IMG/VR virus record: IMGVR_UViG_3300046787_000438
Coordinates: 88,412 to 152,411 of that record
Strand: one strand, 5' to 3'
DNA from: a virus
DNA length: 64,000 nucleotides
The notes beneath the pieces are model-generated. The model saw only the letters and a program-made list of their open reading frames with translations, did not search any database and was not told the DNA's origin. The translations under genes were made by a program, and so were the position numbers. Shown here piece by piece: positions 29,796 through 36,246 of this stretch; the stretch's first letter is position 1, and the number at the start of each line of letters is the position of its first letter.

Positions 29796-29879
29796 TGTAT
29801 TTATTTTTTGTCTATATGTGGGGCAACTTTTTACGGAGCGCCGTAAGATGTTTGATTTATTTGGTTTATAGGATACGAT
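29796..29879 (+). promoter_or_regulatory. 17-mer regulatory element, copy 9, with promoter
   Basis: Exact 17-mer (29796-29812), 39 nt, TTGATT (29852-29857), 16-nt spacer, TACGAT (29874-29879). TAGGAT (29869-29874) is an alternative -10 box. Contains CAACTTTTTACGG, the inverse form of the sub-motif seen at other copies. Confidence 0.7.
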
Positions 29880-29902
29880 TGAACTACATAGAAGGGGAGC
29901 AA

Positions 29903-30589
29903 ATGCTAGTAAACAACAAAATGATGTCTTATAGGACTACACCGACTGAAAAATTGCTGGGCACAGTAAACAAGTATGCCGTGATTGGCTACCTAGAGGG
30001 AATAAAGACTTTAGTTTCAGATAGCGAAACACTAATCAAGGCGCAGGAGCAGAAGTTCACTGACGCAATAGTAAAAGCGGAGGCGCAAGTTTCTGAGTGG
30101 GAAGCCGAGTATATTCAACTACATACAAAGGCATTGCGAGCAGAACTTAAGCGTAAACTCGAAGCACCGACCAGCGCTACTCATTGGCTGAGTGCCGAGG
30201 AGATTCGTCTGCCTATCAGAGATGAAGTAATCTCTAACGAGATTGCTGAACTTTTAAAGCGCCGCCCTGATTATCGAACTTATCAGATTGCTAGGGGAGA
30301 TGTCGGAGCGCCTCATGACATTCAGTATTCTAGAGCGTGGAGCAAAGGCAATAAGACTTTGGTAGGTATAAATAGACTCACCACGCGCCGTGTGGAGCAG
30401 TGGCAAGCCTCACTAGATAGTCTGATTTCTGACCTAAAGGATAGAAACAAGCAAGAAGTTTACATAGCGCAGGTTATGGAACTCAAGCGCACCACAGCAA
30501 CTATTCTTGCGAACTGGGGTATAGATACCACCAAGACTGAGCGCAAGGACAGGGATAAACCAAAGCCACGAAGCAAAACTAAAAAGTAA
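29903..30589 (+). CDS. Hypothetical coiled-coil protein with basic tail
   Basis: A 228-residue protein with long helices (about 25-90), a middle region with RRPDYRTYQIARGDVG, and a lysine/arginine-rich C terminus that may bind nucleic acid. ATG 29903 follows AAGGGGAG; the longer frame would start inside the promoter. No known family. Confidence 0.65.
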   Translation: MLVNNKMMSYRTTPTEKLLGTVNKYAVIGYLEGIKTLVSDSETLIKAQEQKFTDAIVKAEAQVSEWEAEYIQLHTKALRAELKRKLEAPTSATHWLSAEEIRLPIRDEVISNEIAELLKRRPDYRTYQIARGDVGAPHDIQYSRAWSKGNKTLVGINRLTTRRVEQWQASLDSLISDLKDRNKQEVYIAQVMELKRTTATILANWGIDTTKTERKDRDKPKPRSKTKK

Positions 30590-30605
30590 CAACCAAAGAC
30601 CCAAG

Positions 30606-30637
30606 CCCCGCTAGATTTCTGGCGGGGTTTCTTTTTA
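30606..30637 (+). terminator. Rho-independent terminator
   Basis: CCCCGC pairs with GCGGGG, then TTTCTTTTT. Confidence 0.8.
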
Positions 30638-30649
30638 TCGTGCTATTCG

Positions 30650-30724
30650 TGTATTTATTTTTTGTCTGAAGCCCGCCGCAACTTTTGATGAGAGTTGCGA
30701 AGTGTCACAGACCTAGGGTAAGAT
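30650..30724 (+). promoter_or_regulatory. 17-mer regulatory element, copy 10, with promoter
   Basis: Exact 17-mer (30650-30666), 28 nt, TTGCGA (30695-30700), 18-nt spacer, TAAGAT (30719-30724). Drives the four-gene operon 30753-31481. Confidence 0.8.
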
Positions 30725-30752
30725 TTAAGTATCAAAGAAAGGGGAAGCGATT

Positions 30753-30968
30753 ATGGCAAAGCCAAGCGTTTCAGCAGTAAAAGAATGGGACACAGTTTAC
30801 GAGAGTGACCTAGTCGAACTCGCAGTAGGGACAGCAGTATTTGCCGAGGACTACTGGCGTATGACGAATGTTGTTACTGGCAAGAAGAAGTATTTCTATG
30901 GCGAACTTGCGTGGGCAGATTCACGCCGAGAAGCAAGCGACCTAGACTTTGAGGCGTGGAACGTATGA
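30753..30968 (+). CDS. Small hypothetical protein
   Basis: A 71-residue acidic protein with a mixed alpha/beta sequence. Overlaps the next gene by 4 nt (ATGA). No motif recognised. Confidence 0.65.
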   Translation: MAKPSVSAVKEWDTVYESDLVELAVGTAVFAEDYWRMTNVVTGKKKYFYGELAWADSRREASDLDFEAWNV

Positions 30969-31138
30969 ACGAGTTGAAGCGTTGCCCAAAGTGCGCTGGA
31001 CACATTCCGAACAACAAGACCCCTGGGGCATACCCTGGTGCGATTTCACGCCGAGACAACACGACAGAGATTTGTTCAGCGTGCGGAACAATGGAAGCGC
31101 TGGAAGATTTCTTTGAGCGTGAAAAGGTTGGTGCGTAA
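30965..31138 (+). CDS. Small zinc-ribbon protein of a common actinophage family
   Basis: A 57-residue protein with CPKC and CSAC and the block ISRRDNTTEICSACGTMEALEDF, which I recognise as a recurrent small actinobacteriophage protein of unknown role. The ATG at 30965 overlaps the previous stop. Confidence 0.75.
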   Translation: MNELKRCPKCAGHIPNNKTPGAYPGAISRRDNTTEICSACGTMEALEDFFEREKVGA

Positions 31139-31281
31139 TGGCAACAACCTTAGAGCAGACAACTTGCTACAAGTGCGAAGCCGAGATTGAGGCAGAGGTT
31201 GGGCAGGTTCACCCTTTGTGTTCAGAGTGCCAAGACGATTTCGATAGTTGGTTCAATAGCCAGTTAGGAATGTTCAAGTGA
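31138..31281 (+). CDS. Very small zinc-ribbon protein
   Basis: A 47-residue ORF (MATTLEQTTCYKCEAEIE...) with CYKC and CSEC, so a probable zinc ribbon. It is coupled on both sides: TAATG with the upstream gene and GTGA with the downstream one. Confidence 0.65.
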   Translation: MATTLEQTTCYKCEAEIEAEVGQVHPLCSECQDDFDSWFNSQLGMFK

Positions 31282-31481
31282 GCAAGCAAGTATTTTTTGT
31301 TATTGGCGTTGATTTAGATGACAAAGAGGTTTTTATCGCAGATGACACTTATTCAGCGCGGTTCAGCGAAGACGAGCAAGTCTGGGACACCGACATAAAC
31401 GAATGGGTTGAAGATGAAGATAGGAAACACTATCTTGACGCATTAGACCTTTTGAACAATAAAAAGTTAGCAAGAGATTAG
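31278..31481 (+). CDS. Small acidic protein
   Basis: A 67-residue acidic protein, GTG start overlapping the previous stop by 4 nt. No motif recognised; last gene of its operon. Confidence 0.6.
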   Translation: MSKQVFFVIGVDLDDKEVFIADDTYSARFSEDEQVWDTDINEWVEDEDRKHYLDALDLLNNKKLARD

Positions 31482-31488
31482 ATTTCTG

Positions 31489-31540
31489 CCCCCCCCCCCT
31501 AAAAGAAAAAGCGCTCGCCGAAAGGGGGGCGTTTTTTTTT
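31489..31540 (+). terminator. Terminator beginning with an 11-C run
   Basis: CGCTCGCC pairs with GGGGGGCG around GAAA, then a long T run. Eleven consecutive C (31489-31499) precede it and could pair with the G run instead. The homopolymers make this spot prone to length change and sequencing error. Confidence 0.75.
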
Positions 31541-31569
31541 GCGTGCGGGAGATTTATTCGAGTCCCGTG

Positions 31570-31643
31570 TGTATTTATTTTTTGTCGAAGTTTAGGGGAG
31601 CGCCGTTGAGGAGTTTGCGTTTATCGTTGGTTGCTTGTATAGT
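31570..31643 (+). promoter_or_regulatory. 17-mer regulatory element, copy 11, with promoter
   Basis: Exact 17-mer (31570-31586), 28 nt, TTGCGT (31615-31620), 17-nt spacer, TATAGT (31638-31643). Confidence 0.8.
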
Positions 31644-31687
31644 TATAGATGTCAGGAAAACTTGACACTAAGTAGGGAGATAGAAAA

Positions 31688-31912
31688 ATGAAGTTTTACA
31701 TTCGCAGAGCAGTAGTCGGAGTTATCGCAGTTCCAGTTGTCGCAGGTCTTTACACTTTTGCTTACCTATGGTTGGTAATCGCAGGGGGAGAGCCTAACGT
31801 TTCAAGTGAAGAAGTATTCAACAATGGGTTGTGGCTAGGCGCGTTGATTGCCGTAATGCTTACATTCTCACCGCAGGTTTCTAAGTTGCTAAACAGAATT
31901 GTGGGTGCGTAA
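31688..31912 (+). CDS. Small two-helix membrane protein
   Basis: A 74-residue protein with two membrane helices (about 9-31 and 46-62). Coupled by TAATG to the next membrane protein. Function unknown. Confidence 0.65.
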   Translation: MKFYIRRAVVGVIAVPVVAGLYTFAYLWLVIAGGEPNVSSEEVFNNGLWLGALIAVMLTFSPQVSKLLNRIVGA

Positions 31913-32058
31913 TGAGCAACGCCGATTGGGCATTATTGTTTGGAGTAGTGAGCCTATCAGTTGGTTCATTCCTATTAGGTTTCGTGATTAGCGGATTGCC
32001 AAAGCGTGAGGGTCGTAATGGTCGCCACGCAAATGGCAGGGGTCGCCACACGAGTTAG
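31912..32058 (+). CDS. Very small single-pass membrane protein
   Basis: A 48-residue ORF starting MSNADWALLFGVVSLSVG. One membrane helix (about 6-27) and a basic, His/Arg/Gly-rich tail. Coupled to the gene upstream. Confidence 0.6.
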   Translation: MSNADWALLFGVVSLSVGSFLLGFVISGLPKREGRNGRHANGRGRHTS

Positions 32059-32085
32059 AGTTGTCCCCCTACAACAAAATAAGAA

Positions 32086-32122
32086 ACCTCACGAGTGTTC
32101 ATTCCTCGTGGGTTTTCTTTTT
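32086..32122 (+). terminator. Rho-independent terminator
   Basis: ACCTCACGAG pairs with CTCGTGGGT, followed by TTTCTTTTTG. Confidence 0.8.
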
Positions 32123-32157
32123 GTTTGGGTTGGCGTTCGTTGTTTTTTTCTGCCGAG

Positions 32158-32242
32158 TGTATTTATTTTTTGTCGCGCTCGCTGCGGGCAACAACTCGCC
32201 GTTCGTGAAAAGTTTGGGAATGTCGTAGGTAGTTAGTAAAAT
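32158..32242 (+). promoter_or_regulatory. 17-mer regulatory element, copy 12, with promoter
   Basis: Exact 17-mer (32158-32174), 39 nt, TTGGGA (32214-32219) within GTGAAAAGTTTGGGA, 17-nt spacer, TAAAAT (32237-32242). Confidence 0.8.
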
Positions 32243-32283
32243 AGAACTATCCCAAAAGGGACAAAAGGAAAAGGGGAAACAGA

Positions 32284-32616
32284 ATGTCAAGAGTTGCTAA
32301 CTATCAGATAAATGGTTTGATTCAAAAGTTTCAAGAGTTTGTGAACTACAACGGAACTATTACTGCCGAGATAGATGACAAGGGGATTTACCGTATTACG
32401 CATTGGCGAACTACTATCCTCGAATACGATGTCTACAACCACCAGATTGTTTCGCTAACATACGGATACATTAGCCAGACAACCAGCACACTAGTCGGTC
32501 GTATCTTGCGCTCGCTACCGCAACCAGCCGTTGAGAACTATCTAGGCTATTTCTCACCGTCAGCCGAGAAGCGTCGCTTAGTGAAGATGTTGAACACTAG
32601 GGCTTACGCCTACTAA
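32284..32616 (+). CDS. Hypothetical protein
   Basis: A 110-residue basic protein with beta-strand character in the middle and a helical end. No family recognised. Single gene between element 12 and its terminator. Confidence 0.65.
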   Translation: MSRVANYQINGLIQKFQEFVNYNGTITAEIDDKGIYRITHWRTTILEYDVYNHQIVSLTYGYISQTTSTLVGRILRSLPQPAVENYLGYFSPSAEKRRLVKMLNTRAYAY

Positions 32617-32633
32617 CCACCAATACAAAGAAG

Positions 32634-32662
32634 CACCCGTCAGAAGTGGCGGGTGTTTTTTT
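32634..32662 (+). terminator. Rho-independent terminator
   Basis: CACCCG pairs with CGGGTG, followed by TTTTTTT. Confidence 0.85.
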
Positions 32663-32692
32663 ATTTGTGCGGGAGATTTGTTTGCCGCAGCG

Positions 32693-32776
32693 TGTATTTA
32701 TTTTTTGTCTGAGGTGCGACACGGTTCGTGAAAAGTTTGGAATACGATTTGACTTTTGGTTCGATAGCGATAAACT
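32693..32776 (+). promoter_or_regulatory. 17-mer regulatory element, copy 13, with promoter
   Basis: Exact 17-mer (32693-32709), 39 nt, TTGACT (32749-32754), 16-nt spacer, TAAACT (32771-32776). Contains GTGAAAAGTTTGG. Confidence 0.8.
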
Positions 32777-32825
32777 TGAGTTATCAAGTAAACCGCTTGA
32801 TAGAGAAAGATAAAGGGGATACAAA

Positions 32826-33077
32826 ATGTCAGCAGTTCTAACCACCCAGAACATCGTTACCGTAGTTGCTAAGGTCGTAGACATCAACACAGGCGAAACC
32901 ATTGAGCCAGTTTACGAAGCATACGGATACGAGAAGTTTCAGGAGTTCGTGGACTTTTACCGCAAGCAGAACTACATCAACAAGATTGTTTGGGTTCGTG
33001 GCTTTGGATACAACGACGAGAACGGCGCAAGCCAAGTTCTAGCAACCGAGTTCGTTGGCGTTGGAAGTTTCGAGTAA
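32826..33077 (+). CDS. Small hypothetical protein
   Basis: An 83-residue alpha/beta protein with no recognised motif. Coupled to the next small gene by TAATG. Confidence 0.65.
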   Translation: MSAVLTTQNIVTVVAKVVDINTGETIEPVYEAYGYEKFQEFVDFYRKQNYINKIVWVRGFGYNDENGASQVLATEFVGVGSFE

Positions 33078-33190
33078 TGGAGACCCTAGAGAGCCTACTA
33101 GAGGGGGTAGCGTTTGAGATTGAGAACGAAACAGGAATACCGATAGAGGTTATCTTTGAGGGAAACCTAATCACCATCAAGCAAGGCTAA
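33077..33190 (+). CDS. Very small acidic protein
   Basis: A 37-residue ORF (METLESLLEGVAFEIENETG...). It is coupled by TAATG to the upstream gene and ends just before a terminator, which supports it despite its size. Function unknown. Confidence 0.55.
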   Translation: METLESLLEGVAFEIENETGIPIEVIFEGNLITIKQG

Positions 33191-33203
33191 CCACAGAGAG
33201 AAG

Positions 33204-33238
33204 CCCCCAAGCCGAAAGGCTAGGGGGTCTTTCTTTTG
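33204..33238 (+). terminator. Rho-independent terminator
   Basis: CCCCCAAGCC pairs with GGCTAGGGGG around GAAA, then TCTTTCTTTT. Confidence 0.85.
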
Positions 33239-33273
33239 CCGTAGTTGGCTTTGGCGTTTTTTGTTCCCGTGCC

Positions 33274-33348
33274 TGTATTTATTTTTTGTCGAAACCGACA
33301 CGCCCAGCCGTAAAAAGATTTGACTTATTTTGGAATAGCGTTTAGGCT
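33274..33348 (+). promoter_or_regulatory. 17-mer regulatory element, copy 14, with promoter
   Basis: Exact 17-mer (33274-33290), 29 nt, TTGACT (33320-33325), 17-nt spacer, TAGGCT (33343-33348). This is the last direct copy. Confidence 0.8.
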
Positions 33349-33398
33349 GATTACATCAGCAAAAGTTGATACACACAAAAAGAAAAAGGGGCTACAAA

Positions 33399-33743
33399 AT
33401 GACCACCACCACCACCCAGAACGCAACCACCACCAAGGCAACCAAGGTTGTTCTTGAGCAGGTAAAGCAGTTGGTCGAAGTTCGTGCCGAGATTGCTCGC
33501 CTAGAGAAGATGAAGGTCGCATTGACCTCCCAGATTGAGGGCGTGTTTGGTGTAGACAAGGAAGCCAAGACTGCCGAGTTCACTACCTTGACCCACAACG
33601 GCATTGAGTTTGCTCGCATTGACCTACGCACTCGCAAGGGTGTAGATACCGAGAAACTTGCCGTAGAGTTCCCAGAAGCCTACGAGGCTTGCTTTGACCC
33701 AGAGATGACCAAGTATTTCCAGATTGTGAGCCTCTACAAGTAA
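33399..33743 (+). CDS. Coiled-coil protein, paralogue of the protein at 25143
   Basis: A 114-residue protein. Threonine-rich N terminus, coiled-coil helix (about 22-58), then LTHNGIEFARI, VDTEKL and FPEAYEAC as in the paralogue. ATG 33399 follows AAAGGGG. The pair suggests duplication of one transcription unit, element included. Confidence 0.7.
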   Translation: MTTTTTQNATTTKATKVVLEQVKQLVEVRAEIARLEKMKVALTSQIEGVFGVDKEAKTAEFTTLTHNGIEFARIDLRTRKGVDTEKLAVEFPEAYEACFDPEMTKYFQIVSLYK

Positions 33744-33759
33744 GCCACTAGCCAAGAAG

Positions 33760-33790
33760 CCCCTGCCGTTAGTTCGGTAGGGGTTTTTTG
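33760..33790 (+). terminator. Rho-independent terminator closing the 17-mer module
   Basis: CCCCTGCCG pairs with CGGTAGGGG, followed by TTTTTTG. Confidence 0.85.
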
Positions 33791-33826
33791 CTTGCCGAGG
33801 CACTTGATTGGTGTCAAGGGGGGCTA

Positions 33827-33843
33827 GACAGAAAATAAATACA
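33827..33843 (-). repeat. Inverted near-copy of the 17-mer (16 of 17)
   Basis: GACAGAAAATAAATACA on the plus strand reads TGTATTTATTTTCTGTC on the minus strand, one base from the consensus. It is the only reverse-oriented copy and marks the right edge of the module. No matching minus-strand promoter is evident. Confidence 0.7.
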
Positions 33844-34470
33844 CAGGGCAGGGCTCTATTCACTCATAGGGCTTGCCCGTAGAGAGTTCCACCAGATAGA
33901 GCAGGGGCAGGACATACATAGACCACACAAGACCCATCAAGATAGTCGCCCACCATTCTTTAGCCCCTAGAAGCCTCATAGAAGCCACAGGCATAGCCTT
34001 AGCCACCAGATACCCACCAAGACCCCTAGAAGTCCACAGAGGCACTCATAGCCCAGAGCAGGGAGATAGCCACACAGAGGGGGGGGGTGTCTATTAGTTC
34101 ACAGTCATAGACATACAACACATCACACATCACAGCCCAGAGCAAGAGAGCAACACACATCACACATCACACATCACACATCACACAAGCACTCAGGTAG
34201 AAGCACAGAGAAACTTTTTTATTGCTAGTGAAATGTTTGAAGCACATCAGTAATGAACGCAGACCCCTTCCGTTTTTGGAAACAAATCAACACGCACCGA
34301 AAATATACCGCTGCCTTCTCACCCGCCAAAAGCAGTAGACGTTAAGGTACTAAATCTTCCGTTACCGTACACTCCCCCTCTTTTAATAAACGCCCCTACC
34401 CCCCTTCTTTTTGGAGGACAAAAAATTTCCAAAAAATTTTTTAAAAAATTTACGTAAAGGTGCCTAGTGG
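33844..34470. other. Gene-poor boundary region with 7-bp tandem repeats
   Basis: More than 600 nt without a convincing gene. The plus strand is rich in C and A. CACATCA is repeated in tandem twice at 34119-34132 and four times at 34156-34183. A nine-G run lies at 34079-34087. The last 60 nt are very AT-rich (34420-34451). A minus-strand GTG ORF at 33860-34045 has no ribosome binding site and was not accepted. The role of the region is unknown; an origin, packaging or recombination site are possibilities. Confidence 0.5.
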
Positions 34471-34482
34471 TAGGATTAGCTC

Positions 34483-35433
34483 ATGCATGACACTAGAAAA
34501 GACGCGTTATCCATCGCAAAAAACGTCTTAACTGATCCCATCACATATAGAGATATGACTGAGTTCATCATAAATGGGGTAAACACTGAGTTCATGCATA
34601 AAGAGGATCCGCACAATGACTACATACCAAATAATAAAGGTTTGCGTGGCCCCGATATAGCCTTAGCCGATATTGTGACCATAGGATGCTCGCAAACCTT
34701 CGGAGTCGGGGTACAAGAAGAGCAGACCTGGCCAGCTGTCTTATCCAAGATGACAAATAAGTCTTATGTCAACCTGGGAACACCAGGGATATCTCCACAA
34801 GCTATGGTGAACTCGGCGATAGCGTACGTCCGTGATTTTGGTATGCCAAAATATGTATGCGCAAATTTTCCTAGCTTATTTAGATTCACTCTGCCAACAA
34901 AGTCAGATCTACTCATCTACCAAGATCCAGGGAATTACGCAACAGACACCCCCCGTACCGACGTCTATAACATGAATCTGCTACCAGACGGGGGGTTCTC
35001 TCGCGGATATGCGCAGGAGTGGCCGAGCTACTCTAAGAGACCTCACAAGATTCGAGAGGTACTCCCAAATGAGGTAGCGCTCTATCTATCTATGATGGCA
35101 ATCAATCATCTAATAGAATTCTGCAGCGCCGCTGGGATACAACTGCTATTCACAACTTGGTACCTAGAGACTCAAGAATTCTTAGATGAGAAGGCGAGGC
35201 GGTCAGCGGACCCATACCTACACGACGACAAGCTAGACATGTCCTCTTACATGCCACTACCCGAACTTGAGAGATTCCCCGCTCATGCGCGGGAGCTTCT
35301 TTGCCATTCCGATCACCCTAAAACCATCTCTTGGCATGAAGGTACCGATATAAGCCAGCATATGGGCGTTCATCAGCACCTACACTATGCAGAACTATTC
35401 GCAGCTAGAATAAACGCCCCTACTAGCTACTAA
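34483..35433 (+). CDS. SGNH-family hydrolase
   Basis: A 316-residue protein. GCSQT (68-72) is the block I serine motif, NLGTPGIS the block II glycine, and the C-terminal HMGVHQHLHYAELF region holds the catalytic His. SGNH enzymes are esterases or lipases that act on acetylated sugars or lipids. In a phage this could remove or trim acyl groups on wall polymers or serve on the virion. It is leaderless: TAGGAT (34471-34476) ends 6 nt before the ATG. Confidence 0.75.
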   Translation: MHDTRKDALSIAKNVLTDPITYRDMTEFIINGVNTEFMHKEDPHNDYIPNNKGLRGPDIALADIVTIGCSQTFGVGVQEEQTWPAVLSKMTNKSYVNLGTPGISPQAMVNSAIAYVRDFGMPKYVCANFPSLFRFTLPTKSDLLIYQDPGNYATDTPRTDVYNMNLLPDGGFSRGYAQEWPSYSKRPHKIREVLPNEVALYLSMMAINHLIEFCSAAGIQLLFTTWYLETQEFLDEKARRSADPYLHDDKLDMSSYMPLPELERFPAHARELLCHSDHPKTISWHEGTDISQHMGVHQHLHYAELFAARINAPTSY

Positions 35434-35443
35434 AATAACTACT

Positions 35444-35950
35444 ATGCCTAGAAGATCAGCGCGTGGCCAGAAGCTCCCTCCTCAGGAGGTTGAGCTACTC
35501 AATTCAATTACTATGGATGCCCTTATTGTTCGAGTAAATGACCTTTACCAAGCTGGATGGTCTCTACAAAGTATCGGCGAGGCACTCTCTCCCCAACGTC
35601 CAAGAACTACCATCCGCAGTTGGGTATTGAAGGCCCCTTCACAGACTCCAGCAAGCAAAGTAGTAGACGCCCCTATTCCATCCCCCGCTCTGAGAACAGA
35701 AGAGAGCGGTTATCAGAAGAAGCGTGTCTCTCCAGGCATCCCTCAGGACATTTACGAAGATATCCAGCGACTTGCCCCCCTTGCACGTACTTTCCGCTCT
35801 AGGATGTCATCGACTTCGGCACCATCAGTTGCTAACGGGCGTCTAACTGATCTATGTAAGAATCTCAATACTAAGGGCGTTTCCGTTAAAGAGCTCGCTG
35901 AGGCAGCAGGAGTAACCTACCGAGCTATGTACAAGAGAATTAAGCTTTAA
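35444..35950 (+). CDS. Two-domain HTH protein, relative of the protein at 38251
   Basis: A 168-residue protein. A first HTH (about 28-62, LYQAGWSLQSIGEALS) and a C-terminal HTH (about 147-166, VSVKELAEAAGVTYRAMYKR) flank a proline-rich linker. The protein at 38251 has the same plan. Probably a DNA-binding regulator. Confidence 0.65.
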   Translation: MPRRSARGQKLPPQEVELLNSITMDALIVRVNDLYQAGWSLQSIGEALSPQRPRTTIRSWVLKAPSQTPASKVVDAPIPSPALRTEESGYQKKRVSPGIPQDIYEDIQRLAPLARTFRSRMSSTSAPSVANGRLTDLCKNLNTKGVSVKELAEAAGVTYRAMYKRIKL

Positions 35951-36020
35951 GCTTTACCTGTCTAGCTTTATGGTATCTAGTCTGCCCCATATATCCCAGT
36001 AATCCACTGGTTTTCTCGAT

Positions 36021-36049
36021 TTGACAAGCGTAATTTGACCTACTAGGGT
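36021..36049 (+). promoter_or_regulatory. Strong sigma70-like promoter
   Basis: TTGACA (36021-36026), 17-nt spacer, TAGGGT (36044-36049). A terminator-like hairpin follows only about 30 nt after the expected start. Confidence 0.7.
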
Positions 36050-36055
36050 TTTTTC

Positions 36056-36116
36056 TATGCTATTCTGTTTAGACGGAGGGCACATTCTTTCACTAAAAGA
36101 AAGGGTGTGCTTTTTG
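36056..36116 (+). ncRNA. Candidate small RNA or attenuated leader
   Basis: From the predicted start (about 36056) to a hairpin GCACA-CTTTC/GAAAG-TGTGC (36080-36110) followed by TTTTT. No ORF fits. A second promoter directly after it serves the next gene, so the short transcript could be an independent RNA of about 60 nt, or a terminated leader. Confidence 0.45.
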
Positions 36117-36143
36117 GCATCTCTAGGACCCATGTGCTAGGGT
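36114..36143 (+). promoter_or_regulatory. Promoter of the NlpC/P60 gene
   Basis: TTGGCA (36114-36119), 18-nt spacer, TAGGGT (36138-36143). The leader to the ATG at 36247 is about 95 nt and A-rich. Confidence 0.55.
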
Positions 36144-36246
36144 GAACACCACAACTTAATATCAAATACTAAACCGAAAGATAACAACCCCCAAACAATA
36201 AACGACCGAGTACTAAAGTATTCACTTCTGAAAGGTAGGTCGCTAA

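Noticed and set aside
33860-34045. Minus-strand GTG ORF of 61 codons with a hydrophobic stretch
   Set aside because: No ribosome binding site or -10 box, and the region is low-complexity; kept as non-coding.
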